Assembly (NCBI GenBank): GCA_020633975.1 | Contig: JACKCR010000002.1 | Span: forward strand, 310,001-374,000 | Origin: Candidatus Eiseniibacteriota bacterium | GTDB taxonomy: Bacteria; Eisenbacteria; RBG-16-71-46; CAIMUX01 | Reading direction: 5' to 3' | DNA length: 64,000 bases | In this document: piece after piece, positions 24,582 through 32,845 of the stretch | How positions within the stretch are numbered: the stretch's first letter is position 1 | Layout of the letters: every line of letters begins with the position of its first letter | The notes under the pieces: generated by a model | What the model was told of the DNA's origin: nothing | The model's database searches: none | The model's input: the letters and a program-made list of their open reading frames with translations, nothing else | Position numbers and translations under genes: made by a program

Positions 24582-25988
24582 ATGAGCGATCCCACGTCCG
24601 GCAGACCCTGGAGCCGCGGTCGATACCTCACGCTGCTTGCCGTGCTCCTGGGGCTCCTCTTGGCCGTGAGCTTCGGCTCGCAGTGGTGGCTCTACCGTGC
24701 GGTTCGTGGCCAGCTCGATGAGCAGATGGGGGAGCGGCTCCTCGCGGTGGGAACGGTGGTCGCGGGGACGATCGGGTGGGACGGGGTGCTCGAGCTCTCC
24801 GTGGCCGGTCCAGCCAGCCCGCGCTACGAAGAGGTCCGCCAGCGCCTGCGCGAAGTGGCGAGTCAGAACGACCTCGACGCACTCACCGTGATCGACACGG
24901 ACCGGCGGGTCCTCGTCTCGGTCGGTTCTCTCGCCGAGCCAGGCCGGGTCGACCCGATGCTCGAGTTCGAGACCGTCCTCTCCGAGGTGATCGTGACGGG
25001 GATGCCTCTTTCCTCTCCGCTCACGCGGATCGAGGCCGAAGGCTTGGCCGACGAATTCCTCAAGGCCGGGTACGCGCCCGTGGTGGATCCGGAAGGGACC
25101 GTGGTCGGAGCGGTCGTAGTGGAAGGTGGTCGTCAGTTCTTCACCGTGCTGAAGGAGCTCCGAGGGCGTCTCCTCTTCTCGGCCGGGCTCGGGTTCCTGG
25201 CAACCATCGCGCTCGCTGTCGTCTTCTTCCTCACGCTCCGTTCTCTCGTGAAGCTCGAGGACTCGCTGCGCGGGACGGCTGCACTCGCCGCGATCGGTCA
25301 GATCGCGTCCGTCGTCGCGCACGAGATCAAGAACCCGCTCGCGATCATCCGCTCACGATCGGAGCGGGTGAGGCGGAAGATCGAGCAGGGCAAGGAGCCG
25401 GCGGAGATTCTCGAGTGGTTCGACGTCATTCCGCAGGAAGTCGACCGGCTGAATGAGATCGTGACGAACTACCTCTCGCTCGCGCGCCCGGAGCGCGGTG
25501 CGGAAGGACAGTGTTCCGTCGGTGCGGTCGCGCGGGAGATCACAGCGCTGGTCGGACCGGACCTGGAGAAGCGCGGCATCCAGCTCGATGCGAGCCAGGC
25601 ACTCGACGTGGAGGTGCGGATCGGAGCGCGCTCCCTCAAGCAGATCCTCCTCAACCTCGTGCTGAACGCGGCCGACGCGATCCGCCCGGACACCGACTCC
25701 GCCGGCACCGGTGGCGTCATCCGGATCACCACACGCTCCCGCTCGACTCGTTGGGTGGACGTGCGGGTCGAGGACGACGGTAGGGGGATGACCCAGGAGG
25801 AGCGATCCCGCATCCTGGAGCCGTTCTTCACGACGAAAGCGACGGGGTCGGGGCTCGGCCTCACCCTCGTCCACTCCCTGGTGCAGAGCACTGGGGGGCG
25901 TCTCGAGATCGAATCGCAGATCGGGAAGGGCAGCGTGATCGGCGTCGTGCTTCCCACCAGAGCGGCTGGCGGAGGTGAGAGCGCATGA
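24582..25988 (+). CDS. Sensor histidine kinase, NtrB/AtoS-like
   Basis: 468 residues from ATG 24582. A first membrane helix at about 16-37 and a second near 198-220 bracket a periplasmic sensor region with PAS/Cache-like strands (LDALTVIDTDRRVLVSVGSL, VVDPEGTVVGAVVVEG). The cytoplasmic part has the H-box VVAHEIKNPLAIIRSRSERV with His247, the N-box LLNLVLNAADAI, the G1 box VRVEDDGRGM, FFTTKATGSGLGLTLVHSLV and GGRLEIESQIGKGSVIGVVL. It should autophosphorylate on His247 and pass phosphate to the regulator encoded next, whose ATG overlaps its stop (ATGA). The H-box type is that of kinases paired with NtrC-family regulators. The signal sensed is unknown. Confidence 0.94.
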   Translation: MSDPTSGRPWSRGRYLTLLAVLLGLLLAVSFGSQWWLYRAVRGQLDEQMGERLLAVGTVVAGTIGWDGVLELSVAGPASPRYEEVRQRLREVASQNDLDALTVIDTDRRVLVSVGSLAEPGRVDPMLEFETVLSEVIVTGMPLSSPLTRIEAEGLADEFLKAGYAPVVDPEGTVVGAVVVEGGRQFFTVLKELRGRLLFSAGLGFLATIALAVVFFLTLRSLVKLEDSLRGTAALAAIGQIASVVAHEIKNPLAIIRSRSERVRRKIEQGKEPAEILEWFDVIPQEVDRLNEIVTNYLSLARPERGAEGQCSVGAVAREITALVGPDLEKRGIQLDASQALDVEVRIGARSLKQILLNLVLNAADAIRPDTDSAGTGGVIRITTRSRSTRWVDVRVEDDGRGMTQEERSRILEPFFTTKATGSGLGLTLVHSLVQSTGGRLEIESQIGKGSVIGVVLPTRAAGGGESA

Positions 25989-27361
25989 GCGAGTCCCAGG
26001 CCTTCCGGATCCTCGTCGTCGACGACGAGCGCGAACTCGTGCGGGACCTCGTCGACCTTCTGGAGGACGAGGGGTACGTCGCCGAAGGCGCGCATAGCGG
26101 AAGCGACGCGCAGGCGAAGCTCGAGGAAACCAAGTACGACCTCGTCCTCTCGGACGTGAGGATGCCGCCTCCGGACGGCCTGGCTCTTCTGCGCTGGATC
26201 CGTTCCCGCGACGCGGAGCTCCCCGTCATCTTGCTCACGGCGCACGCGGATCCCGAACTCGCCCGCGAGGCGATCGAGGCCGGCGCCTACGACTACGTGA
26301 CGAAGCCCTGGAACACGTTCGAACTCCTCCTCCGCGTGAGGCGCGTCCGCGAGAAGTGGGGACTCGCCACTCAGAAGGCTCGTCTCGAACGGATGGTCGA
26401 CCACCTCACCGCGGATCAGGGGCGCGACGGATTCCAAGATCTGGTCGCGACGAGCGCTCCGATGCAGGAGGTGCTGGACCTCGCCGCCCGCGTTGCCGCG
26501 TCCGATGCGACGGTCCTCATCCGCGGAGAGAGCGGGACGGGGAAGAGCGTCCTCGCCCGCGCGATCCACGGACTGTCCGCCCGCAATGCGGGCTCGTTCG
26601 TCAAGGTCAACTGCGGCGCGATCCCGGAGACCTTGCTCGAGAGCGAGCTCTTCGGGCACGAGAAGGGTGCCTTCACCGGAGCGATCCGGCAGAAGCTCGG
26701 CCTCTTCGAGATCGCGGACGGTGGCACGCTCTTCCTCGACGAGATTGGGGACGTCTCCTCCCACGTGCAGGTGAAGCTGCTCGAGGTAATCGAGGAGCGA
26801 GCGTTTCACCGAGTGGGTGGCACCGAGCGCCACGTGTGCGACGTACGTCTCTTGGCGGCCACCCACCGAAACCTGGAAGAGGCGATCGCAGAAGGCGATT
26901 TCAGGGAAGACCTCTTTTATCGCCTCAACGTCTTCCCCCTGGTCCTGCCCTCGCTCCGCGTCCGTCGAGACGACATTCCTGCCCTGGTGGAACACTTCTT
27001 GAAAAAGAAGGGGGTGGACGTGACCAAGATGGAGGCTCAGGCGATGCAGCGGTTCCAGGCCTACGACTTCCCCGGGAACATCCGGGAGATGGAGAACCTC
27101 CTGGAGCGCGCACTGATCCTGGCCGGGAACGGTCCGCTCAGAGCGGAACACTTCCCGACTCTCAACGAGGTCGAAGTTCCGTCCACCGAAGCAGTTGGGG
27201 AGCTTCCCGCCGGGTCGCTCTCCGTCGATGAACACGAGAAGCGGCTGATCCTCGCAGCTCTGGCCAAGGCCGGAGGGAACAAGAGCCAGGCGGCCCAACT
27301 CCTCGGAATGACGCGCCGGACGCTCTACTCTCGGATGGAACGTCACGGGATCTCGAACTAG
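25985..27361 (+). CDS. Sigma-54-dependent response regulator, NtrC family
   Basis: The 458-residue protein has three domains in order. The receiver (1-125) has the acidic pair DD at 13-14, phospho-acceptor Asp57 (LVLSDVRMPPPDG) and Lys in DYVTKPW. The AAA+ domain (about 150-390) has Walker A GESGTGKS, the sigma-54 contact loop GAFTGA (about 224), Walker B GGTLFLDEIGD and the sensor region FREDLFYRLNVFPLVLP. The C-terminal Fis-type helix-turn-helix is GGNKSQAAQLLGMTRRTLYS. It activates sigma-54 promoters when phosphorylated by the kinase encoded just upstream. No convincing -24/-12 site was found in this window, so targets lie elsewhere or are cryptic. Confidence 0.96.
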   Translation: MSESQAFRILVVDDERELVRDLVDLLEDEGYVAEGAHSGSDAQAKLEETKYDLVLSDVRMPPPDGLALLRWIRSRDAELPVILLTAHADPELAREAIEAGAYDYVTKPWNTFELLLRVRRVREKWGLATQKARLERMVDHLTADQGRDGFQDLVATSAPMQEVLDLAARVAASDATVLIRGESGTGKSVLARAIHGLSARNAGSFVKVNCGAIPETLLESELFGHEKGAFTGAIRQKLGLFEIADGGTLFLDEIGDVSSHVQVKLLEVIEERAFHRVGGTERHVCDVRLLAATHRNLEEAIAEGDFREDLFYRLNVFPLVLPSLRVRRDDIPALVEHFLKKKGVDVTKMEAQAMQRFQAYDFPGNIREMENLLERALILAGNGPLRAEHFPTLNEVEVPSTEAVGELPAGSLSVDEHEKRLILAALAKAGGNKSQAAQLLGMTRRTLYSRMERHGISN

Positions 27362-27421
27362 GCCGGTGTACCGGACGGTGCACCTTGGACGTAAGGGTAC
27401 GAACGACGTGAGGGCAAGGCG

Positions 27422-28465
27422 ATGAATCAGCCGCGAGCATGGATCCTGGGAGGCTTCCTCCTGACCGCGCTCCTCCTGATCGGAGCGTTCCCCGCGCGTG
27501 CCCAAACTCGGCTCGAGCTCCGGCAAGCGATCCAGACCACGCAGCTCGTGATCGACGAAGCCGACAAGGTCATCGAGGACAACAAGTGCGACCGTGGCGG
27601 CCTGCTCCTCACCCGCGCCCGCGAACTGCAGGAGGCCGCCCGAGGCATCGATTCGGTCGGCGACCGCGATCAGATCCGCGGCGCGCTCGCGCGCACACTC
27701 CAGGCCCGGAGTCTCGCCCGCGAAGCGATGCAGGCATGTCAGGTCGAGATCCAAGCGGTCGACCAGGTGCGCGCCCTTCTCGAGTCGACCCGGGATCTCG
27801 CGAACCAGGCGCAGGCCCGTCTCCAGACGCAGTCTTCCGCAGACGGGCAGCGGCTCCTGCGCGCCGGGCTCGCCCAGCTGGAGAAGGCGGAAACCGCATA
27901 CCGACAGGACGAGATCCAACTGGCCGTGTCTCACCTCTCGGTGGCTCGGAAACTCATCGAGCGCGCCTCCAGCCTTTCGCCTGCAGCGGATGTCGCTTCC
28001 GAACCGGACCGGGTTGCGGTAGAGCTCGAACGAACGGAGGAGACCCTGGCCGAGCTCCGTTCCGCGGTACTCCAGGCCCGCCGTCTCGCGATCTTCGAAC
28101 AGGCCGTCGATACGCAGGGACGGGCGCGCGTCGCGCTCCAAGAAGGGCGGCCCGCGCAGGCGCTCGAGTTCACACTTGCGGCCAGGCGTCTCGCCACGGA
28201 TCTTCTCCGTGACACAGCTCAGGGCGGTGATGCCCCTCGCGTCCAGCGCGCGATCGAGATCGTCGAAGCTTCGCTGGAGCGTCTGGAGCCGACGTTGATG
28301 GAGTCGGAGGATCCGATCGTCCTGAACCTGCTGGAGCAGGCGCGGGACGCTCTGGAGAGAGCTCGCGAGCAGATGGACGACGGCCGGTTCGCTGGGGCCG
28401 CTCGCTCCGCACGGCTCGCCGGGAACTCGCTTCGAAAGGCCGCGGAGACTGTGGGAATGAGGTGA
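27422..28465 (+). CDS. Exported helical-repeat protein of unknown function
   Basis: 347 residues. The signal peptide MNQPRAWILGGFLLTALLLIG...ARAQ is cleaved near residue 28. The mature part is almost entirely helical, with long amphipathic stretches rich in Ala, Leu, Arg and Gln that look like tandem helical hairpins (TPR-like or coiled coil): LLLTRARELQEAARGID, RSLAREAMQACQVEIQAVDQ, LARKLIERAS-like segments and ALERAREQMDDGRFAGAARS. I recognise no family. It is probably periplasmic. It starts 60 nt after the regulator gene and is followed after a few nt by an outer-membrane barrel gene, so the two may form one envelope module. Confidence 0.75.
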   Translation: MNQPRAWILGGFLLTALLLIGAFPARAQTRLELRQAIQTTQLVIDEADKVIEDNKCDRGGLLLTRARELQEAARGIDSVGDRDQIRGALARTLQARSLAREAMQACQVEIQAVDQVRALLESTRDLANQAQARLQTQSSADGQRLLRAGLAQLEKAETAYRQDEIQLAVSHLSVARKLIERASSLSPAADVASEPDRVAVELERTEETLAELRSAVLQARRLAIFEQAVDTQGRARVALQEGRPAQALEFTLAARRLATDLLRDTAQGGDAPRVQRAIEIVEASLERLEPTLMESEDPIVLNLLEQARDALERAREQMDDGRFAGAARSARLAGNSLRKAAETVGMR

Positions 28466-28472
28466 CCAGGGC

Positions 28473-30185
28473 TTGCTTCTCACGCGATGCGACGTGCATT
28501 CCACCCGGGTTCTCTGGGTTCTCGGCCCCGTCCTTCTCCTCTTGGCGGGGCCTTCGCGTGCGGAGTGGACCTTGTCCGGCGAGGCCGGCGTACAGCTCGA
28601 CTCGATCGGCGAGGAGTTCGGCTCCGGCGCTCAGATCGACGAGCAGATCGATCCAACCGATCCACTCGACGACGTCGCGGCGGACATCCGCTTTCGCGAT
28701 CGAAGCACCGAGTCGACAGCGCTGCTCTCTCTCCGCGTGAGAGAATCCACGCGGCTTCTGGACGGCAGCTTGAGGCTCAAGTCACGTCCCGAGAAGTCAC
28801 GCGCCGAGTTCGATCTTCGCGGTGAGATCGTTCCCGGCCCCGGAATGTGGCGATGGCAGGATCGGCTCTACACCGAGTTCGCGGGCACGGAAGCCGACGG
28901 CGGATGGATCCACCTGGCCGGTCTCAGCTGGAGCACGCGGGACGCCCGGGTCCGTTCCACCCAGGGCGGCTGGTTCGACCGCCACGGAGCTGGCGCGTCC
29001 TTCGGGTTGAGTCACGAGCTCTCGCGCGCCGGTGAGGACTCGCTCGCGTCTCTCTTCGACTACGCACTTCTCCGGCCCCGCGCCGAACTCTTCGGCCAGT
29101 TTGCGGGAGCCGCCCTCGCGCTCGAAGGGGGTACGCAGCGGAAGCGGATCGTGGACGACGGCGATGGCAGCTACGACGGTTCGTTCCTAGAACTCCGCGG
29201 TACGCGGGGCCGCCTCTCCATCGTCGCTCGCACCGAATCGCGACACTACGAGCACGCCGACTCCCTCTCGCCGTCTTACCAAGATGCGTCCGGCCGCGTC
29301 GACTGGTCGCGTCCATTGGGTTGGCGCGACGAAGTGCGCGTGGAGGGAACGGTACGTGCGCTCCAGTACGCACATGACTCCTCCGTGTTCCGCGATCACC
29401 TCGAGTGGAGCGCAGCCCTCGCGTGGAGGCGCGAGCTCGGAACCGACGGCCGGGTGTCATCTGCGGCCGCGTCGTCATCCCGTTCCGCGACGTCCGGGTC
29501 CGCGTCGTCTGATCGGACGTCGGCTGGTGCGAACGAATCCTCGCCAGATCTGCTGGGCGCTCTGCGGGACCTGGACGAGGCTCTTGCCGAACTCGAGGCT
29601 CTGGAGGTCACGTTCGAGGCGGACTCGACGGTCACGTTTCCTGACTCGACCACGGTCGAGACCGAACATCGGGGCAATCCCGATGCCCCAGGAGACGCCA
29701 ACGGTACGGACGCTCCGGAAAGTTCGGAGGGAGAGGGGCGCCTCGTGTCGGCCTCAGGGGGCGAAGTAGACGACGCCTTCTTCCGCTCGTTCCGCGCCTC
29801 GGGTCGCTGGTACACCGAGATCGGCGCATTCGGCTCGGGAAGTGTCGGCGAGACCTCGGACCTTGGAGACTACACCGAAGTCGGCGGACGGGCGTCCGCC
29901 GGGAGGCAGGGGGGAGAGCGTCTCTGGCTCGACCTATCGCTCGGTCTAGGCCGAAGGGACTACCTGAGGGCGGGTAGCGCGACCGACCTCGTCTTCGAGG
30001 GCTTCGACTTCTCGCTCTCGGGTAGCGACTACACCTTTCTCGAGCTGTCTGCACTGGGCGAGGTGTCGTTGCCGGGCGCACTCTCCCTCGAGCTGTTCGG
30101 CCAGTACGAAGATCAGTGGCACGATGAATCGGCGGACGACTTCCGTCTCTGGATCCTGACGGTCTCCCTCACACGAAAGTTCTGA
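28473..30185 (+). CDS. Outer-membrane beta-barrel protein with Ser/Asp-rich loop
   Basis: 570 residues if TTG 28473 is used; GTG 28494 gives a neater signal peptide (MHSTRVLWVLGPVLLLLAG, then PSRA). Alternating strands run throughout (LSGEAGVQLDSIGEEFG, GAALALEGGTQRKRIVDDGD, LWLDLSLGLGRRDYLR), and the chain ends LTVSLTRKF with the terminal Phe of BAM substrates. Around residues 325-430 is a low-complexity insert rich in Ser, Ala and acidic residues (SSAAASSSRSATSGSASSDR, then an LEALEVTFEADSTVTF segment). It probably forms a disordered extracellular or periplasmic loop. No family name can be given. It lies just after the helical exported protein gene. Confidence 0.75.
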   Translation: MLLTRCDVHSTRVLWVLGPVLLLLAGPSRAEWTLSGEAGVQLDSIGEEFGSGAQIDEQIDPTDPLDDVAADIRFRDRSTESTALLSLRVRESTRLLDGSLRLKSRPEKSRAEFDLRGEIVPGPGMWRWQDRLYTEFAGTEADGGWIHLAGLSWSTRDARVRSTQGGWFDRHGAGASFGLSHELSRAGEDSLASLFDYALLRPRAELFGQFAGAALALEGGTQRKRIVDDGDGSYDGSFLELRGTRGRLSIVARTESRHYEHADSLSPSYQDASGRVDWSRPLGWRDEVRVEGTVRALQYAHDSSVFRDHLEWSAALAWRRELGTDGRVSSAAASSSRSATSGSASSDRTSAGANESSPDLLGALRDLDEALAELEALEVTFEADSTVTFPDSTTVETEHRGNPDAPGDANGTDAPESSEGEGRLVSASGGEVDDAFFRSFRASGRWYTEIGAFGSGSVGETSDLGDYTEVGGRASAGRQGGERLWLDLSLGLGRRDYLRAGSATDLVFEGFDFSLSGSDYTFLELSALGEVSLPGALSLELFGQYEDQWHDESADDFRLWILTVSLTRKF

Positions 30186-30196
30186 GCGGTAGCCAG

Positions 30197-30224
30197 TTGC
30201 GCGTTTCCGGAGGCCCGCTAGACT
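30197..30224 (+). promoter_or_regulatory. Candidate promoter of the YbbR-domain gene
   Basis: TTGCGC (30197-30202), a 16-nt spacer and TAGACT (30219-30224) lie 24 nt before the ATG, with GGAGGAG between. Confidence 0.4.
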
Positions 30225-30248
30225 GTCGGCTGGAGGAGACCGGGCCGG

Positions 30249-31190
30249 ATGAACCAGCTCAAGCAGATGGTGATGCACAACCTGGGGATCAAGATCGCGT
30301 CGTGCATCCTCGCGCTCTCGATCCTGGCTCACGTGCGTTCGTCCGAAGATCGCGAGTTCGAGCTCTCCGTACCCGTACGGCTCACCGGACTCCCGGAAGA
30401 GCTCACGTATCGCGGTGACGTTCCGTCCGAAGTCCCTGTGCGCGTTCGTGCTCGGGGGCTCGATGAGTGGCGTCTCCGTACGCACCCACCCTATGTCCGC
30501 ATCGACCTCGCCGAGGCCCTGCCTGGCCTTCTGCAGCGCCCCGTGACGACGGAGGACGTCGCGCTCCCGAGCGGCTCGAACGCCGAGGTCCGGAGCATCC
30601 TCGAGCCGGTTTCGCTGGCCCTCCAGATCGAGAACGTGGTGGAGCGGACGGTGCCGATCCGTCCGAACCTCGTGGGCTCCCTCCCAGAGACTTCCGTCCA
30701 GTTCGGAGAGGTCCGAGTCGTACCCGATTCCATCTGGATCCGAGGTCCGGAAAGCATCGTGAACGTTCAGGAGTCGATTCTTACAGAAGAAGTGGACCTA
30801 TCTGGCCGAAATCAAAGCGTGGAGGAGCGGATCGTCCTCATGGCCCCGGAAGGGGTCGATCTCGAGGTCGAGACAGCGGAGCTGCGGGTCCCGATCGTGC
30901 CGATCGAACGTCGCAGCCTCGGGCCGATCGCAGTCCAACTCATCCCGACGCTCGGACGGGAATGGACGACACGGCCGGACAGCGTCCAGGTGGTGCTCGA
31001 GGGACCGTTGCCGCTCTTGCGTTCGGTGGGCACGGGTGATGTGGTGGTACGGGCGGACATACGTCCACCGGTGCGCGGGGAGGAAGAGAGTGTGGCGCTT
31101 CGCCTGAACCTCGCGGAGAGGCTCAAGGAGAGCGTCCGGGCGGTGACGCCCGAACCCGACACGGTCGTACTGGTGCGGCGGGAGCACTGA
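30249..31190 (+). CDS. YbbR-domain (CdaR-like) membrane-anchored protein
   Basis: 313 residues. One N-terminal membrane segment in NLGIKIASCILALSILAHVR is followed by repeated YbbR modules. Each has the pattern of a short beta-hairpin with an xPxxV-type turn: FELSVPVRLTGLPEELTYRG, RTVPIRPNLVGSLPETSVQF, VVPDSIWIRGPESIVNVQES, APEGVDLEVETAELRVPIVP. The N-x-x-x-K-x-x-S start is typical of YbbR proteins. In Firmicutes CdaR regulates the neighbouring cyclic-di-AMP synthase CdaA; no CdaA is present in this window, so that link is not supported here. It may act as a periplasmic scaffold. Confidence 0.82.
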   Translation: MNQLKQMVMHNLGIKIASCILALSILAHVRSSEDREFELSVPVRLTGLPEELTYRGDVPSEVPVRVRARGLDEWRLRTHPPYVRIDLAEALPGLLQRPVTTEDVALPSGSNAEVRSILEPVSLALQIENVVERTVPIRPNLVGSLPETSVQFGEVRVVPDSIWIRGPESIVNVQESILTEEVDLSGRNQSVEERIVLMAPEGVDLEVETAELRVPIVPIERRSLGPIAVQLIPTLGREWTTRPDSVQVVLEGPLPLLRSVGTGDVVVRADIRPPVRGEEESVALRLNLAERLKESVRAVTPEPDTVVLVRREH

Positions 31191-31235
31191 TACCAGAGGC
31201 CGTTCGGTGCAGGTTTGGCAGGAGGGCTCCAGACG

Positions 31236-31445
31236 ATGAGCGAACCGTTGCAGCCGGCGTTTCCGTACTGCCCGATCTCCCGGCAGAAGTGCCAGGAGGG
31301 CAAGGTGTTCGGAAATCCCGAAGAAAAGACCGATCTGACGTACTGCGCCTTCTGGCATCAGAAGGAGCACCGGTGCGTCTTCCGTATGGTGGAGTTCGAT
31401 CTCTTCAACATCGCGCGCTGTCTCGACGAACTTCGCGATCGCTAG
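31236..31445 (+). CDS. Small four-cysteine protein of unknown function
   Basis: 69 residues from ATG 31236 with AGGAGG 10 nt upstream; TTG 31215 in frame is less likely because it lies before that ribosome-binding site. Cys12 and Cys19 (YCPISRQKC), then Cys37 (TYCAFW) and Cys47 (HRCVF), could hold a zinc ion or an Fe-S cluster, and Cys62 is a fifth. There is no signal peptide or membrane segment. The second half (RMVEFDLFNIARCLDELRDR) forms an amphipathic helix. I do not recognise the family. It sits between the YbbR gene (46 nt upstream) and the HU leader. Confidence 0.65.
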   Translation: MSEPLQPAFPYCPISRQKCQEGKVFGNPEEKTDLTYCAFWHQKEHRCVFRMVEFDLFNIARCLDELRDR

Positions 31446-31494
31446 AACTCGTTCTGCCCAAAAGGGTTGGTCCCCCGGATCGGACGAATTTGTG

Positions 31495-31524
31495 TTGACA
31501 CGGCTCGGAAACCGGTGTTAGGGT
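31495..31524 (+). promoter_or_regulatory. Promoter of the HU gene
   Basis: A perfect TTGACA (31495-31500), an 18-nt spacer and TAGGGT (31519-31524), preceded by GGTGT. Transcription would start near 31531, leaving a leader of about 214 nt before the HU start. Confidence 0.6.
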
Positions 31525-31685
31525 GCCGCTGCTCTAAGTGACAGGGCCAGTTCCAGTTCCGGACGAACATCCCCTTGGGATGGCACTGCGACTCGAGCTA
31601 GCAGGCCGCGGCAGAACCCCTCGTCGACTGCGCAGCAGGCGAGGAGGGGAGAGGTCTCCGCAGAACTGCACGCAAAGAAAGGGTC

Positions 31686-31732
31686 AGCAGTGTGCTGAGA
31701 CGAGCCCGCAGGGGCGTTTTCAGCAAACTGCT
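31686..31732 (+). promoter_or_regulatory. Long hairpin directly before the HU ribosome-binding site
   Basis: AGCAGT (31686-31691) pairs with ACTGCT (31727-31732), and TGCTGA (31693-31698) pairs with TCAGCA (31720-31725), separated by one G/A mismatch. An inner GCCC/GGGC hairpin sits at 31704-31715. The outer stem ends exactly where the AGGAGG of the HU gene begins. It could control initiation or protect the message. Confidence 0.6.
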
Positions 31733-31744
31733 AGGAGGAAGTCG

Positions 31745-32035
31745 ATGACGAAGGCAGATCTTGTCGATGAAATCGCCCAGCGCACGGGGCTGACCAAGAA
31801 AGACGTTGCGGAGACCGTCGACGAGCTGCTCGATGGGGTGTGCCGCGCACTGATTGCCGGAAAGCACATCGAGATTCGCGGCTTCGGAACGTTCAAGGTG
31901 AAGGAGCGGAAGGCTCGCATGGCGCGCAATCCTCGCACCGGTGAACAGGTTCCCGTTCCTCCGCGTCGCGTGCCGGTCTTCAAGGTCTCGAAGGAGTTGA
32001 AGGAGAAGGTCGCTTCCGCAACGAACGAGGGCTGA
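31745..32035 (+). CDS. hup: HU/IHF-family DNA-binding protein
   Basis: 96 residues from ATG 31745 (AGGAGG 6 nt upstream). It shows the full HU pattern: MTKADLVDEIAQRTGLTKKD, a dimerising helix (AETVDELLDGVCRALIAG), EIRGFGTFKVKERKARMARN and the DNA-grasping arm NPRTGEQVPVPPRRVPVFKV with its conserved Asn-Pro at the tip. The protein bends and compacts DNA as a dimer in the nucleoid. It has its own strong promoter and a structured leader of about 214 nt, which fits tight control of an abundant protein. The symbol is given for the family; HU rather than an IHF subunit is assumed. Confidence 0.95.
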   Translation: MTKADLVDEIAQRTGLTKKDVAETVDELLDGVCRALIAGKHIEIRGFGTFKVKERKARMARNPRTGEQVPVPPRRVPVFKVSKELKEKVASATNEG

Positions 32036-32107
32036 TTGCCAACAGCCCCATGAGGAGTCGTCGACGAGAGGTGCGCTCCGTCCCGGCTCCGCGGCCGAAC
32101 TCGAAAC

Positions 32108-32818
32108 ATGACCTCTGCACGGCTCTACCTGGTTCCGACTCCGATCGGTAACCTGGAAGACATGACCTATCGCGCCGTGCGAGTCCTCCGTGAGGTCGAC
32201 TGGATCGCGGCCGAGGACACGAGGCGCGCGCGGGTTCTGCTCCAGGCCTACGACGTTTCGACCCGCCCGATTTCCCACCACGCGCACAACGAGCATCGAG
32301 AGTCTTCGCGCCTCGTCGAGAGGCTGCTGGCGGGGGAATCCGGTGCACTCATTACCGACGCCGGGATGCCCGGCGTGTCGGACCCCGGGTTCTTTCTCGC
32401 GCGCGAAGCGCGTGCCGCCGGGATCTCCGTCGAGGTTCTGCCCGGTGCTTCAGCCGTTCTCACTGCGCTCGTGGCCTCTGGCTTTCCGCCCGAACCGTTT
32501 CTCTTCCTGGGGTATGTTCCGAACAGCTCCGGGCGGCGCGTCCGGTTCTTGCAGGAAGTAGGGGACGAGCCGAGGACCGTCGTCTTCTTCGAAGTTCCGC
32601 ATCGGATCCATCGAACCCTTCAGACTGCAGCCGAGCTGTGGGAGGATCGTCAGGTCGCTCTCGCTCGGGAGCTGACGAAGAAGTTCGAGGAGATCGTGCG
32701 GGGACCCGCGTCCGAGATTCTCGGATCACTGCCGAGCACGGTGAAGGGCGAGATCGTCGTCGTCGTAGCGCCGAAGGCGCGGAGTGAGAGGAAGAAGCGA
32801 GACAGCGCGCAGGAGTAG
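32108..32818 (+). CDS. rsmI: 16S rRNA (cytidine-1402-2'-O)-methyltransferase
   Basis: 236 residues of the tetrapyrrole-methylase fold. The N-terminal LYLVPTPIGNLEDMTYRAVR and AEDTRRARVLL are RsmI signatures. ALITDAGMPGVSDPGFFLAR and VLPGASAVLTALVASGFPPE form the SAM site, and FFEVPHRIHRTLQ and ALARELTKKFEEIVRG complete the pattern. The enzyme 2'-O-methylates C1402 in the 30S P-site region. It is somewhat short (about 286 is usual) because the C-terminal domain is largely missing; the chain ends in a charged tail (RSERKKRDSAQE). It follows HU after 72 nt and precedes the phosphatidyltransferase gene. Confidence 0.93.
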   Translation: MTSARLYLVPTPIGNLEDMTYRAVRVLREVDWIAAEDTRRARVLLQAYDVSTRPISHHAHNEHRESSRLVERLLAGESGALITDAGMPGVSDPGFFLAREARAAGISVEVLPGASAVLTALVASGFPPEPFLFLGYVPNSSGRRVRFLQEVGDEPRTVVFFEVPHRIHRTLQTAAELWEDRQVALARELTKKFEEIVRGPASEILGSLPSTVKGEIVVVVAPKARSERKKRDSAQE

Positions 32819-32845
32819 CGCGCTCAAGCGAGGCAAGGAGTCTTC

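Noticed and set aside
28462-28473. GTG overlapping the stop of the helical-protein gene as start of the barrel gene
   Set aside because: The GTGA overlap looks attractive but is in a different frame from the barrel protein.
25469-28504. Very long open frame (over 1000 codons) on the minus strand
   Set aside because: It is a shadow of the kinase, regulator and helical-protein genes, caused by strong GC bias at third codon positions. It has no ribosome-binding site, and its product resembles nothing.
31538-31744. N-terminal extension of the HU protein
   Set aside because: The frame is open upstream, but the region is a structured leader with a promoter at 31495. The family length and AGGAGG fix the start at 31745.
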